From Bordetella parapertussis (GTDB taxonomy: Bacteria; Pseudomonadota; Gammaproteobacteria; Burkholderiales; Burkholderiaceae_C), in contig CAMDAN010000088.1 in the NCBI GenBank assembly GCA_945888535.1, positions 1-9,920 on the forward strand: 9,920 nucleotides of DNA. Reading direction: 5' to 3'. Of the stretch, positions 1 to 5,918 are shown in pieces. Numbering within the stretch: the stretch's first letter is position 1; every line of letters begins with the position of its first letter. The translations under genes were made by a program, and so were the position numbers. The notes below the pieces were generated by a model. It ran no database searches. It saw only the letters and a list, made by a program, of their open reading frames with translations, and was not told where the DNA came from.

Positions 1-207
1 CGACTTGAAGTCCAACATCTTTTTCAATAAATCGTCTTTGGGCTGCCCAGCTAAGGACTCCATTCCTGACAGTGCAATTCCAGCTGTCCCGTGGCAACTT
101 GCACAAGCAGCGGCCATACTCCTCACCTGTAATGGATCGGCTGCTGTAGACCATGCGCAAAGTGAAAGCAGTGCGATACCTGCAGATGTTTTAAACCAAA
201 TATTCAT
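1..207 (-). CDS. Exported c-type cytochrome, 5' part only (FccA/c4-like)
   Basis: This gene runs off the left edge, so only the first 69 residues are present. They begin with a signal peptide (hydrophobic core about residues 9-18, probable cleavage near Ala22/Ala23). A class I haem-attachment motif CASCH follows at residues 35-39 (Cys35, Cys38, His39), then a SLAGQP stretch near 51-56. That layout is typical of the first haem domain of cytochromes of the c4 / flavocytochrome c sulfide dehydrogenase (FccA) kind, which are periplasmic electron carriers. The start is set by AAGGAG five bases upstream of the ATG. It is divergent from a DsrE-like gene, and an ArsR repressor lies beyond that. This setting favours a sulfide dehydrogenase subunit, with a flavoprotein partner expected just left of the window. 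The axial Met and any second haem are not visible, so a general cytochrome c4/c5 remains possible. Confidence 0.8.
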   Translation of the reverse strand, partial: MNIWFKTSAGIALLSLCAWSTAADPLQVRSMAAACASCHGTAGIALSGMESLAGQPKDDLLKKMLDFKS

Positions 208-382
208 TGCGACTCCTTCAAATTTCACATTAAAAATCCACAGATGAAAAAAACCTAAAAATTTATTCGTCATCTCTTATATATGCGAATACTATAGTGC
301 TTGGGTGAGTTTCAGGTTCAGTGAAAACCCTCAGATGCCACCATGATTTTTTAAATTTGACTATTTAACTAGGAGACTATCC
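208..382. promoter_or_regulatory. Divergent control region between cytochrome and dsrE-like gene
   Basis: This AT-rich gap between two divergent starts must hold promoters for both genes. Three symmetric elements are visible: ATTCG (265-269) facing CGAAT (286-290), the 8-base palindrome ACTATAGT (291-298), and TTTCA (310-314) facing TGAAA (322-326). ArsR-family persulfide sensors bind AT-rich palindromes in such positions, so one of these may be the operator of the repressor encoded at 797-1165. That link is inference. I could not choose a convincing -35/-10 pair in either direction. Confidence 0.4.
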
Positions 383-796
383 GTGCTCAAGCTTCTGTTT
401 ACTTTATTCTTGGCTGTTTTTTTGAATGGCGTACAAGCCCAAGACATCAAAACGGTTTACCACGTCAATACAGGTGTTGATACTGCCGCGGCTGTACTGA
501 ACAATGTTCAAAATCACCTCAATGCAGACCCTAAAGCGAGGATTGTGGTGGTCACCCACGGCTTGGGCGTTGACTTTTTGGTACAGGACGCTAAAGACAA
601 TAAGGGCCGTGAATTTAGCGCTCCTGTCAGCAACTTGGCTGGCAAGGGGGTTGAGTTCAGAGTCTGCAATAACACCCTTGTAACGCGAAATATTAATCCA
701 GAAAAGCTACTCATGGAGACAAAAATTGTTCCTTCGGGCGTTGCCGAAGTAGCTCGACTTCAAGCCCGCGAAGGCTATGTTTATTTGAAACCTTGA
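383..796 (+). CDS. Exported DsrE/DsrF-like protein, single cysteine
   Basis: A 137-residue protein with a signal peptide (residues 1-19, cleavage after VQA) followed by one DsrE/DsrF-type alpha/beta domain. Recognisable segments are the first strand KTVYHVN (23-29), IVVVTHGLGVDFL (54-66), GVEFRVCNNTL (89-99) and the C-terminal SGVAEVARLQAREGY (118-132). DsrE-family proteins carry or relay sulfur on a cysteine. Here the only cysteine in the mature protein is Cys95, in the loop where the family often has its reactive residue. The start is GTG, chosen because AGGAG (371-375) sits seven bases before it and the signal peptide begins there. Divergence from a cytochrome c gene and convergence with an ArsR repressor suggest a periplasmic role in sulfide or persulfide metabolism. 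The exact substrate is unknown. The stop codon abuts that of the repressor with no spacer. Confidence 0.85.
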   Translation: MLKLLFTLFLAVFLNGVQAQDIKTVYHVNTGVDTAAAVLNNVQNHLNADPKARIVVVTHGLGVDFLVQDAKDNKGREFSAPVSNLAGKGVEFRVCNNTLVTRNINPEKLLMETKIVPSGVAEVARLQAREGYVYLKP

Positions 797-1165
797 TTAA
801 CTCTCGATTTGCTCGCAAACCGCTTTGCACAGGCTAACAATTTTATCGTTGTCAATACGGTAGTAAATCTGAACCCCATCTCGTCGCTTAGCCAGCACAC
901 CCGCCTTAAAAAGGGTATTGAGATGTTGCGACATGTTGGGCTGAGTCGTATCAATGCGTTCTAAAAGATAGCTTACATTTTGCTCGCCATCGCACAAGCA
1001 ATTGATAATTTTGAGACGCATGGGTGCTGACATGACACCAAAAAGCTCCGCTGCTTTTTCAAAAACATGGTCTGGCTTTTCAAGCGCTGGGTGCAGACTT
1101 TGAGGCGAGGACATAGGCATGAGGTTTAGCGGGCGGAAAAAAAGGACTTTAAAAGATAGAGGCAT
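797..1165 (-). CDS. ArsR-family repressor, probable thiol/persulfide sensor (SqrR/BigR-like)
   Basis: A winged-helix repressor of the ArsR/SmtB family, 122 residues from the longest start. The recognition-helix region TTQPNMSQHLNTLFKAG (73-89) and the wing KRRDGVQIYYRI (93-104) are clear. Cysteines fall in two clusters, Cys56/Cys58 (NCLCDGE) and Cys113/Cys117 (LCKAVC). In SqrR/BigR-type regulators, cysteines in the corresponding helices form a disulfide or polysulfide bridge with reactive sulfur and release DNA. The canonical metal-binding ELCVCD motif is absent. Neighbouring cytochrome and DsrE-like genes fit a sulfur sensor, but spacing between the clusters is not identical to what I recall for SqrR, so the ligand is inferred. 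The start is uncertain: no good ribosome site precedes 1165, and Met16 (1120) or Met18 (1114) would remove an unusual hydrophobic N-terminal extension. Confidence 0.85.
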   Translation of the reverse strand: MPLSFKVLFFRPLNLMPMSSPQSLHPALEKPDHVFEKAAELFGVMSAPMRLKIINCLCDGEQNVSYLLERIDTTQPNMSQHLNTLFKAGVLAKRRDGVQIYYRIDNDKIVSLCKAVCEQIES

Positions 1166-1245
1166 TATTTTGAGGTGCTTCCCATTTTCTCACTGTTACG
1201 CCGAGTAATTAAGCCCAAACTAAGGCTGGTTATTTTCAATCACTG

Positions 1246-2451
1246 TTAATCCGTCTTTGCCCCACCCTCAAACCACTGCTTGATCACTTCCCGCTCCGCA
1301 TCGGTAATTTGGGTCGCGTTGTTCATAGGCATGATGCGCGTAACGACCGCTTGTTGGTACACCGCTTGCGCATGCAGGGCGAGGTTTTGGGGTGAATCGA
1401 GGCGAACGTTTTTCATCTGCACCTGCTCGCCATGGCATTGGTAGCAGCGCTGCGACAAGATGGGTTGAAGCGTTGCGTAGTTGGGCACTGCGGTCACGCT
1501 TGATTTTGGTTTTGTTTTTTGGTCTGCAGGTGCCATCCAGAAAATCGCAAACACAATGACCGCGACGCCTGAAAACGCATAACGCCAAGGATGGGGGTTG
1601 CGTCCCAACTTAAAGCCGTGGCGCAAGACAAAAAACTGCCGAATCGCTGCGCCTGCAAACATCATGAGGATCAGCACCAGCCAATTGTTTGGATGGCTAT
1701 ACGTAAAGCTGTAATGGTTGCTTAACATCGCAAAGAGAACTGGCAGCGTGAAGTAGGTGTTGTGAACGCTGCGTTGCTTACCGCGTTTGCCGTGCACTGG
1801 ATCCACTGCAAGCCCGGCTTTTATACTGGCCACCACGGTTTTTTGGCCAGGGATGATCCAGAAAAATACATTGGCACTCATGCTGGTCGCCATCATGGCG
1901 CCCACAATGAGAAATGCGGCGCGGCCTGCAAACCAGTGACACGCTAACCATGTTGCCGCACACACCATCAGCGCAACCAAGCCCCCTACGATTGCGTCGC
2001 CGTGTTTGCGCTCCCCAAATATTCGGCAAATAGCGTCATAGGCAAACCAAAAAACCAACAAAAATCCTAGGGCCACGGCCACAGCGATTGCTGGTGCCCA
2101 GTCCATCACGGATTTGTCGATGAGGTACGTGCTTGCGTTCCAGAGGTAGGAAATAGTAAATAGCGAAAACCCCGTCAGCCAGGTGCTGTAGCTTTCCCAA
2201 TAAAACCAATGCAGATGGGCGGGCAACTCCGGCGGGCGGACTGCGAACTTCACAGGGTGGTAAAACCCCCCGCCATGTACCGCCCAGAGTTCTCCACTGA
2301 CCCCTTGGCGTTGCAACTCAGGATCCGTTGGCGGCGTGAGGCTGCTGTCTAAAAACACGAAGTAAAACGACGAGCCGACCCAGGCAATTGCAGTAATAAC
2401 GTGAACCCAACGCAACAGCAAGTTGGCCCAGTCCAATAAATAACTTTCCAT
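1246..2451 (-). CDS. puuD: Urate hydroxylase PuuD (membrane urate oxidase with cytochrome c domain)
   Basis: A 401-residue integral membrane protein that oxidises urate to 5-hydroxyisourate. Instead of making hydrogen peroxide as cofactor-free uricases do, the PuuD family is understood to pass electrons to a C-terminal cytochrome c domain. The N-terminal membrane part starts with DWANLLLRWVHVITAIAWVG (7-26) and includes GGGFYHPVKF (60-69) and about eight hydrophobic segments up to residue 305. The haem domain follows a linker: CYQCH at 336-340 and a likely axial Met at 374 or 376 (IMPMNN). Length and order are normal for the family. The start is supported by GAGGAG 11 bases upstream. It lies 58 bases downstream of xdhC on the same strand, but a GntR-type operator (2474-2489) in the gap suggests its own regulated promoter. 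UraH, acting on its product, is encoded nearby. Confidence 0.95.
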   Translation of the reverse strand: MESYLLDWANLLLRWVHVITAIAWVGSSFYFVFLDSSLTPPTDPELQRQGVSGELWAVHGGGFYHPVKFAVRPPELPAHLHWFYWESYSTWLTGFSLFTISYLWNASTYLIDKSVMDWAPAIAVAVALGFLLVFWFAYDAICRIFGERKHGDAIVGGLVALMVCAATWLACHWFAGRAAFLIVGAMMATSMSANVFFWIIPGQKTVVASIKAGLAVDPVHGKRGKQRSVHNTYFTLPVLFAMLSNHYSFTYSHPNNWLVLILMMFAGAAIRQFFVLRHGFKLGRNPHPWRYAFSGVAVIVFAIFWMAPADQKTKPKSSVTAVPNYATLQPILSQRCYQCHGEQVQMKNVRLDSPQNLALHAQAVYQQAVVTRIMPMNNATQITDAEREVIKQWFEGGAKTD

Positions 2452-2473
2452 GGTGTGCGGTTCTCCTCGTTGG

Positions 2474-2489
2474 AAATTGTATACAGTTT
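2474..2489. promoter_or_regulatory. Probable GntR operator in front of puuD
   Basis: An imperfect 16-base palindrome, AAATTGTATACAGTTT, centred on TGTATACA (2478-2485), with one mismatched pair. It lies 23 bases upstream of the puuD start. The 15 bases read on the minus strand (AACTGTATACAATTT) match 13 of 15 with the palindrome in the uraH/gntR gap (AAGTGTATACACTTT). GT...AC cores with TATA centres are typical of FadR/VanR-group GntR regulators. On the minus strand a -10-like TATACA/TACAAT falls inside the palindrome, with a -35-like GTTGAA about 17 bases upstream, so binding there would repress puuD. Regulator identity is inferred from the matching site beside the gntR gene. Confidence 0.65.
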
Positions 2490-2509
2490 AGCCGTGCTTC
2501 AACGCTAAG

Positions 2510-3310
2510 CTAAGCCGTCTTCAACAACTGGGCTGCGACGGACACTGCAATCACTTCGGGGCGTTTGTCATTGATGCCGTCTATCCCTATCGGGCATGTA
2601 ACGTTGTCTAGTTCCTCGGTCGTAAAACCCTTGGCTTCTAAACGATGCTGAAAAGTAGCCCATTTGGTTTTACTGCCGATCAGCCCAATGAAAGGCAAAT
2701 CAGCTTTGACTCTTTGACGCAATAAACACGCTGCAACAATGTCCAAATCTTCGGCATGGCTAAAACTCATGATGAGAATCCGAGACTGCGGTACCAAGTC
2801 TGCAACGGCCGCGTGAACCGGGTTGGAGTGCTCACAGCGTATTTCCAAAGGCACGTCTTCGGGAAAAATCTCATCGCGGCTGTCAATCCAAGTGACATTT
2901 ACGGGCAAGGCCGATAAGACCTTGACCAGCGCAGTCCCTACATGGCCACCGCCGAACAAGGCAACAGGAAACTTCTTGTCTTCTAATCGCGGCGTAAGGC
3001 TCAAGGCATCTGCCGCACTCACAAACTCAAAGCGCAACTCCACTTCCCCGCCACAACACTGGCCCAAACTCGGCCCTAGGGAAAACCGCCGAGTTTCCAT
3101 GCCACCGGGCACATGGGCCATCGCGCGGGCATATGCGATGGCATCGAGTTCCAGCCGACCTCCGCCAATCGTGGCCACCAAACTATTCGGGAAAACGCCC
3201 ATCCAAGTTCCCACGGCCCGGGGGACAGACCCCCGGGTGGCTTGCACCAAAACCAAAACCGCGTTACTGTGAGGGAGTTGACTTAAAAATTGAGACGCAT
3301 GACTTCGCAT
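2510..3310 (-). CDS. xdhC: Xanthine dehydrogenase accessory protein XdhC
   Basis: XdhC binds molybdenum cofactor, protects it during sulfuration and inserts it into xanthine dehydrogenase, which makes urate. The 266-residue product has the expected order. An N-terminal XdhC/CoxI segment contains ATRGSVPRAVGTWM (24-37), TIGGGRLELDAI (47-58) and the cysteine pair in SLGQCCGGEVEL (81-92). A Rossmann-like C-terminal domain contains LFGGGHVGTALV (118-129), WIDSR (141-145), GLIGSKTKWATF (209-220) and CPIGIDGINDKRPEVIA (239-255). A weak ribosome site (AAGAGA) sits just before the ATG. The xdhA and xdhB structural genes are not adjacent: the upstream neighbour is a divergent lipoprotein gene 48 bases away, counted to that gene's preferred start. 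The enzyme itself must be encoded elsewhere. Downstream is puuD, the next pathway step. Confidence 0.95.
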   Translation of the reverse strand: MRSHASQFLSQLPHSNAVLVLVQATRGSVPRAVGTWMGVFPNSLVATIGGGRLELDAIAYARAMAHVPGGMETRRFSLGPSLGQCCGGEVELRFEFVSAADALSLTPRLEDKKFPVALFGGGHVGTALVKVLSALPVNVTWIDSRDEIFPEDVPLEIRCEHSNPVHAAVADLVPQSRILIMSFSHAEDLDIVAACLLRQRVKADLPFIGLIGSKTKWATFQHRLEAKGFTTEELDNVTCPIGIDGINDKRPEVIAVSVAAQLLKTA

Positions 3311-3358
3311 GAAAGTTCTCTTAAGATAGATAAAAAGATAAATCGTTGGAGATACAAC
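3311..3358. promoter_or_regulatory. Short divergent promoter gap, xdhC / lipoprotein
   Basis: Only 48 AT-rich bases separate the xdhC start from the preferred lipoprotein start. They contain the direct repeat AAGATA at 3323-3328 and 3335-3340 (12-base period) and the GGAG ribosome site (3348-3351) of the lipoprotein gene. TATCTT/TATCTA sequences on the minus strand could serve as -10 elements for xdhC. No GntR-type TGTATACA palindrome is present, so xdhC may not share the control seen for puuD. Confidence 0.35.
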
Positions 3359-3871
3359 ATGACCTTACTCCCTCAGCCCGTCGCATTGCGCCTTGGAGCC
3401 TTGATATGTACAGGGTTTTCTCTGTTTGTTATTGGCTGCGCCAACGCACCCCAGGCACCAGTTGCCATCGTACCCGCACCCCAACCCCAAGTTGCGCTTC
3501 CGCTTCCTAAAGAGGCGCCCCCTAATTACGTATCTCAGGCCCCAACCCCTAGGGAATACCGCCGCGACGCAGCTTCTCATCTTTACAAAAAACTCAACAG
3601 CCGGATTTACCAAGGAAAAATGCCCCCTCTGCTGCAAGCCGTTGGCGTGTTGCAAGTCGATATTGGTCCACGTGGCGAAGTCACTGAAGTCCGCTGGATG
3701 CGAGCGCCTGACCATGTTCCAGCAGTCATGGCGGAAATTGAACGGGCTGTGAAAGATGCTGCTCCCTACCCTGCCCCCATCAAGATGGGGCGGGTGACTT
3801 ATACCGACACTTGGCTTTGGCACAAAAGCGGCCGCTTTCAGTTGGATACCTTGTCCGAGGGACAGTTGTAA
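3359..3871 (+). CDS. Small lipoprotein with proline-rich linker and TonB-C-like domain, function unknown
   Basis: I do not recognise a named gene. From the preferred ATG (GGAG seven bases upstream) the product is 170 residues. It has a hydrophobic signal segment (about 9-26) ending in the lipobox VIGC with Cys27, so it should be lipidated. A proline/alanine-rich stretch (31-67) follows, then a compact domain (about 68-165). The part LLQAVGVLQVDIGPRGEVTEVRWMRAP (91-117) resembles the first strands of TonB C-terminal domains, in which a GxVxxV strand turn is typical. There is no TonB-type N-terminal transmembrane anchor, and the lipobox suggests an outer-membrane location. It sits between purine genes and is convergent with uraH, stops one base apart. 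No functional link to purine use is visible. A longer in-frame ATG at 3290 would overlap the xdhC start and lacks the signal peptide at its N-terminus. Confidence 0.75.
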   Translation: MTLLPQPVALRLGALICTGFSLFVIGCANAPQAPVAIVPAPQPQVALPLPKEAPPNYVSQAPTPREYRRDAASHLYKKLNSRIYQGKMPPLLQAVGVLQVDIGPRGEVTEVRWMRAPDHVPAVMAEIERAVKDAAPYPAPIKMGRVTYTDTWLWHKSGRFQLDTLSEGQL

Positions 3872-3872
3872 T

Positions 3873-4238
3873 TCAAGAGCCCCGGTAGGTCGAGTAGCTC
3901 CAGGGGCTAACCAATAAAGGCACGTGGTAGTGCTGCGTTGCATCGGCAATGCCAAAATCCAGACCCACTTGGTTTAAGAATGCAGGCTCCGACAAAGCGA
4001 CGCCTCGACTTTTAAAATACCCAGCCACATCAAAAACCAAACGGTACGTTCCTGCCTTTAAGGCCGCGTGGTCATACAACATTCCGTCAGGGTTACGACC
4101 GTCGCTGTTGAGTACAAACTGTTTGACCAAGGTGGCCTTTGCGCTCGGGCTCGCTGAATCCGTGGTGTACAGCGCAACGCGCATCCCAGCGGCGGGGGTG
4201 CCATGCATGGTGTCTAAAACGTGGGTACTGAGTCCCAT
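3873..4238 (-). CDS. uraH: 5-hydroxyisourate hydrolase (transthyretin-like)
   Basis: This enzyme hydrolyses 5-hydroxyisourate, the product of urate oxidation, to 2-oxo-4-hydroxy-4-carboxy-5-ureidoimidazoline (OHCU). The 121-residue product has the family signatures: LSTHVLDTMHGTPAAGM at the N-terminus (His6), SDGR with Arg48, YHVPLLVSPWSYSTYRGS at the C-terminus (His105, terminal YRGS 118-121). His6, Arg48, His105 and the YRGS tail are the expected active-site elements of the transthyretin-like tetramer. The start at 4238 is favoured over the in-frame ATG at 4259 because AAGGAG lies five bases before it and the conserved motif begins at once. No signal peptide is seen, so it is cytoplasmic. 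It is divergent from the GntR regulator and shares its palindromic operator. Confidence 0.96.
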   Translation of the reverse strand: MGLSTHVLDTMHGTPAAGMRVALYTTDSASPSAKATLVKQFVLNSDGRNPDGMLYDHAALKAGTYRLVFDVAGYFKSRGVALSEPAFLNQVGLDFGIADATQHYHVPLLVSPWSYSTYRGS

Positions 4239-4275
4239 AGCAACTCCTTGGAGAAACACTTCAAAATTAAGATTG

Positions 4276-4289
4276 AAGTGTATACACTT
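4276..4289. promoter_or_regulatory. Perfect palindromic operator, uraH/gntR divergent gap
   Basis: AAGTGTATACACTT is a perfect 14-base palindrome in the 79-base gap between the divergent uraH and GntR genes. It lies 37 bases before the uraH start and 28 before the gntR start. Its TGTATACA core fits operators of FCD-type GntR repressors, and a near copy precedes puuD. The position suits autoregulation of gntR together with repression of uraH. Weak promoter-like hexamers flank it (TTGAAG at 4273-4278, TATCAT at 4305-4310), but I cannot assign transcription starts. Confidence 0.75.
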
Positions 4290-4317
4290 TTAATGGTTTA
4301 ACGCTATCATTATCCGT

Positions 4318-4977
4318 ATGGAAAACGCCACGCCCACCGGATTTATTGTTGACGCACTGACGCGCTCTATTGTGGAACACCGGCTGCTGCCCGGATCCAA
4401 ATTGGTTGAGCAAAAACTGGCAGATCAATTCGGCGTATCGCGCACCCTCATTCGACAAGCCTTGTTTCGCCTCTCGCAAAACCGCCTGATTCGCATGGAA
4501 CCAGCGAGAGGAGCTTTTGTTTCCGCGCCGTCGCTTGAAGAGGCACGTCAAGTTTTTTCGGTGCGCCGTATGTTAGAAGCCGGGATGGTTCGTACGCTCA
4601 TCGCAGACCTGAAGCCCCAACATATCAAAGCACTCAAAGACCATATCAAACTCGAAGGCGCGGCTATCGGAGAAGGTGATATCTCCAATCGCACTGAATT
4701 GCTTGGAGATTTTCATGTGCTGATGGCAAAGCTTATCGGCAACACCGTGTTGGCGCAGATGCTCGGTGACCTTAATTCGCGTTGTGCACTTATCACCATG
4801 ATGTACCAAAGCGAACAAGAAGCCGCCCATTCCCAAGAAGAACACATCGCCATAGTGAACGCCATTCAAGCCCGTGACGAGCCTTTGGCCCTGCAACTGC
4901 TTGACGAACACCTCTGCCATGTTCAAGCTGCCTTAATCCCTGAGTCTTCATCCCCCACGACAACGCGATCACTATGA
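4318..4977 (+). CDS. GntR-family (FCD domain) regulator of the purine cluster
   Basis: A 219-residue transcription factor. The N-terminal winged helix-turn-helix (about 8-70) includes the recognition segment ADQFGVSRTLIRQALFRLSQNRLI (35-58) and the wing ARGAFVS. The C-terminal all-helical FCD ligand-binding domain covers about 75-205. Three of the usual FCD metal-site histidines appear present, His133 (GDFH), His176 (EEHIAIV) and His198 (DEHL). The acidic residue normally four positions before the first His is replaced by Leu129, so metal binding may be altered or absent. Genome position and matching palindromes suggest it represses uraH, puuD and its own operon (gntR-puuE-uraD/allC), with a purine catabolite as inducer. 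An analogous GntR role is known for HpxS of Klebsiella purine use. Its stop overlaps the puuE start as ATGA, which implies translational coupling. No clear Shine-Dalgarno precedes the start. Confidence 0.93.
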   Translation: MENATPTGFIVDALTRSIVEHRLLPGSKLVEQKLADQFGVSRTLIRQALFRLSQNRLIRMEPARGAFVSAPSLEEARQVFSVRRMLEAGMVRTLIADLKPQHIKALKDHIKLEGAAIGEGDISNRTELLGDFHVLMAKLIGNTVLAQMLGDLNSRCALITMMYQSEQEAAHSQEEHIAIVNAIQARDEPLALQLLDEHLCHVQAALIPESSSPTTTRSL

Positions 4978-5918
4978 AACATTACGACTCCACCGCGGCC
5001 TACCCACGCGACCTCATCGGCTACGGCAGCCAACCGCCGCACCCGCAGTGGCCCGGGCAAGCCCGCGTTGCGGTTCAGTTCGTGTTGAACTATGAAGAAG
5101 GTGGCGAGAACAGCGTCTTGCACGGGGATGCGGGCTCAGAGCAGTTTTTGTCTGAAATGTTTAACCCGCCGGCCTTTCCTGATCGGCATATCAGCATGGA
5201 AGGGATTTACGAATATGGCTCTCGCGCAGGCGTTTGGCGCATTCTTCGTGAATTTGAAAAACGCAAACTCCCGCTGACCGTGTTTGGCGTTGCCACGGCC
5301 TTGCAAAAAAATCCGGAACTCTGCGCTGCATTCCAAGAACTCGACTACGACATCGCATGCCATGGATTGAAGTGGATCCATTACCAACATATCGACGAAG
5401 CTACTGAGCGCGAACATATGGCACAGGCCATGCAGATCATGCAGACCCTCACCGGTGAACGTCCATTAGGCTGGTACACCGGGCGTGACAGCCCCAACAC
5501 GCGCCGCTTGGTTGCCGACTTTGGAGGCTTTGAATACGACAGCGACTACTACGGCGATGACCTGCCCTTTTGGATGCAGGTGAAAAAAACCGATGGGACA
5601 ACCGTACCCCAACTCATCGTTCCCTACACGCTGGACTGCAACGATATGCGCTTTGCTTTGCCGCAGGGTTATTCGCATTCGGATCCGTTTTTCCAATACC
5701 TCAAAGATACCTTTGACGCGCTTTACGCAGAGGGCGATCCCAATGGGTTGGATGCACCCAAAATGATGAGCATTGGGATGCACTGCCGCTTACTCGGTCG
5801 GCCCGGACGCATAACCGCTTTGCAGCGATTTTTAGACCACATTGGCAACCACGACAAAGTCTGGGTCTGCCGCCGTTTGGATGTGGCACGGCATTGGAAA
5901 GCAACACACCCCGTATGA
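4974..5918 (+). CDS. puuE: Allantoinase PuuE (polysaccharide-deacetylase fold)
   Basis: PuuE opens the hydantoin ring of (S)-allantoin to give allantoate. It belongs to the carbohydrate esterase 4/NodB fold rather than the amidohydrolase fold of AllB. The 314-residue product starts with YPRDLIGYG (10-18) and shows VLNYEEGGENSVLHGD (37-52), EYGSRAGVWRI (80-90), the ACHGLKWIHYQHI block (128-140), GWYTGRDSPNTRRL (166-179), EYDSDYYGDDLPFW (187-200) and MHCRLLGRPGR (269-279), all typical of PuuE. Length is normal. The ATG overlaps the TGA of the upstream regulator gene and its own TGA overlaps the preferred start of the uraD-allC fusion, so three genes are translationally linked. The cytoplasmic product feeds directly into the AllC half of the next protein. 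Confidence 0.95.
   Translation: MKHYDSTAAYPRDLIGYGSQPPHPQWPGQARVAVQFVLNYEEGGENSVLHGDAGSEQFLSEMFNPPAFPDRHISMEGIYEYGSRAGVWRILREFEKRKLPLTVFGVATALQKNPELCAAFQELDYDIACHGLKWIHYQHIDEATEREHMAQAMQIMQTLTGERPLGWYTGRDSPNTRRLVADFGGFEYDSDYYGDDLPFWMQVKKTDGTTVPQLIVPYTLDCNDMRFALPQGYSHSDPFFQYLKDTFDALYAEGDPNGLDAPKMMSIGMHCRLLGRPGRITALQRFLDHIGNHDKVWVCRRLDVARHWKATHPV

Noticed and set aside
5..247. Plus-strand open frame of 80 codons at the left edge
   Set aside because: The opposite strand encodes a signal peptide plus CxxCH cytochrome with a good ribosome site; the plus-strand frame shows no recognisable domain and is a shadow.
3365..3955. Minus-strand open frame of 196 codons across the lipoprotein gene and uraH end
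   Set aside because: It straddles two genes with clear signatures (lipobox protein, YRGS-ended UraH) and has no recognisable domain.
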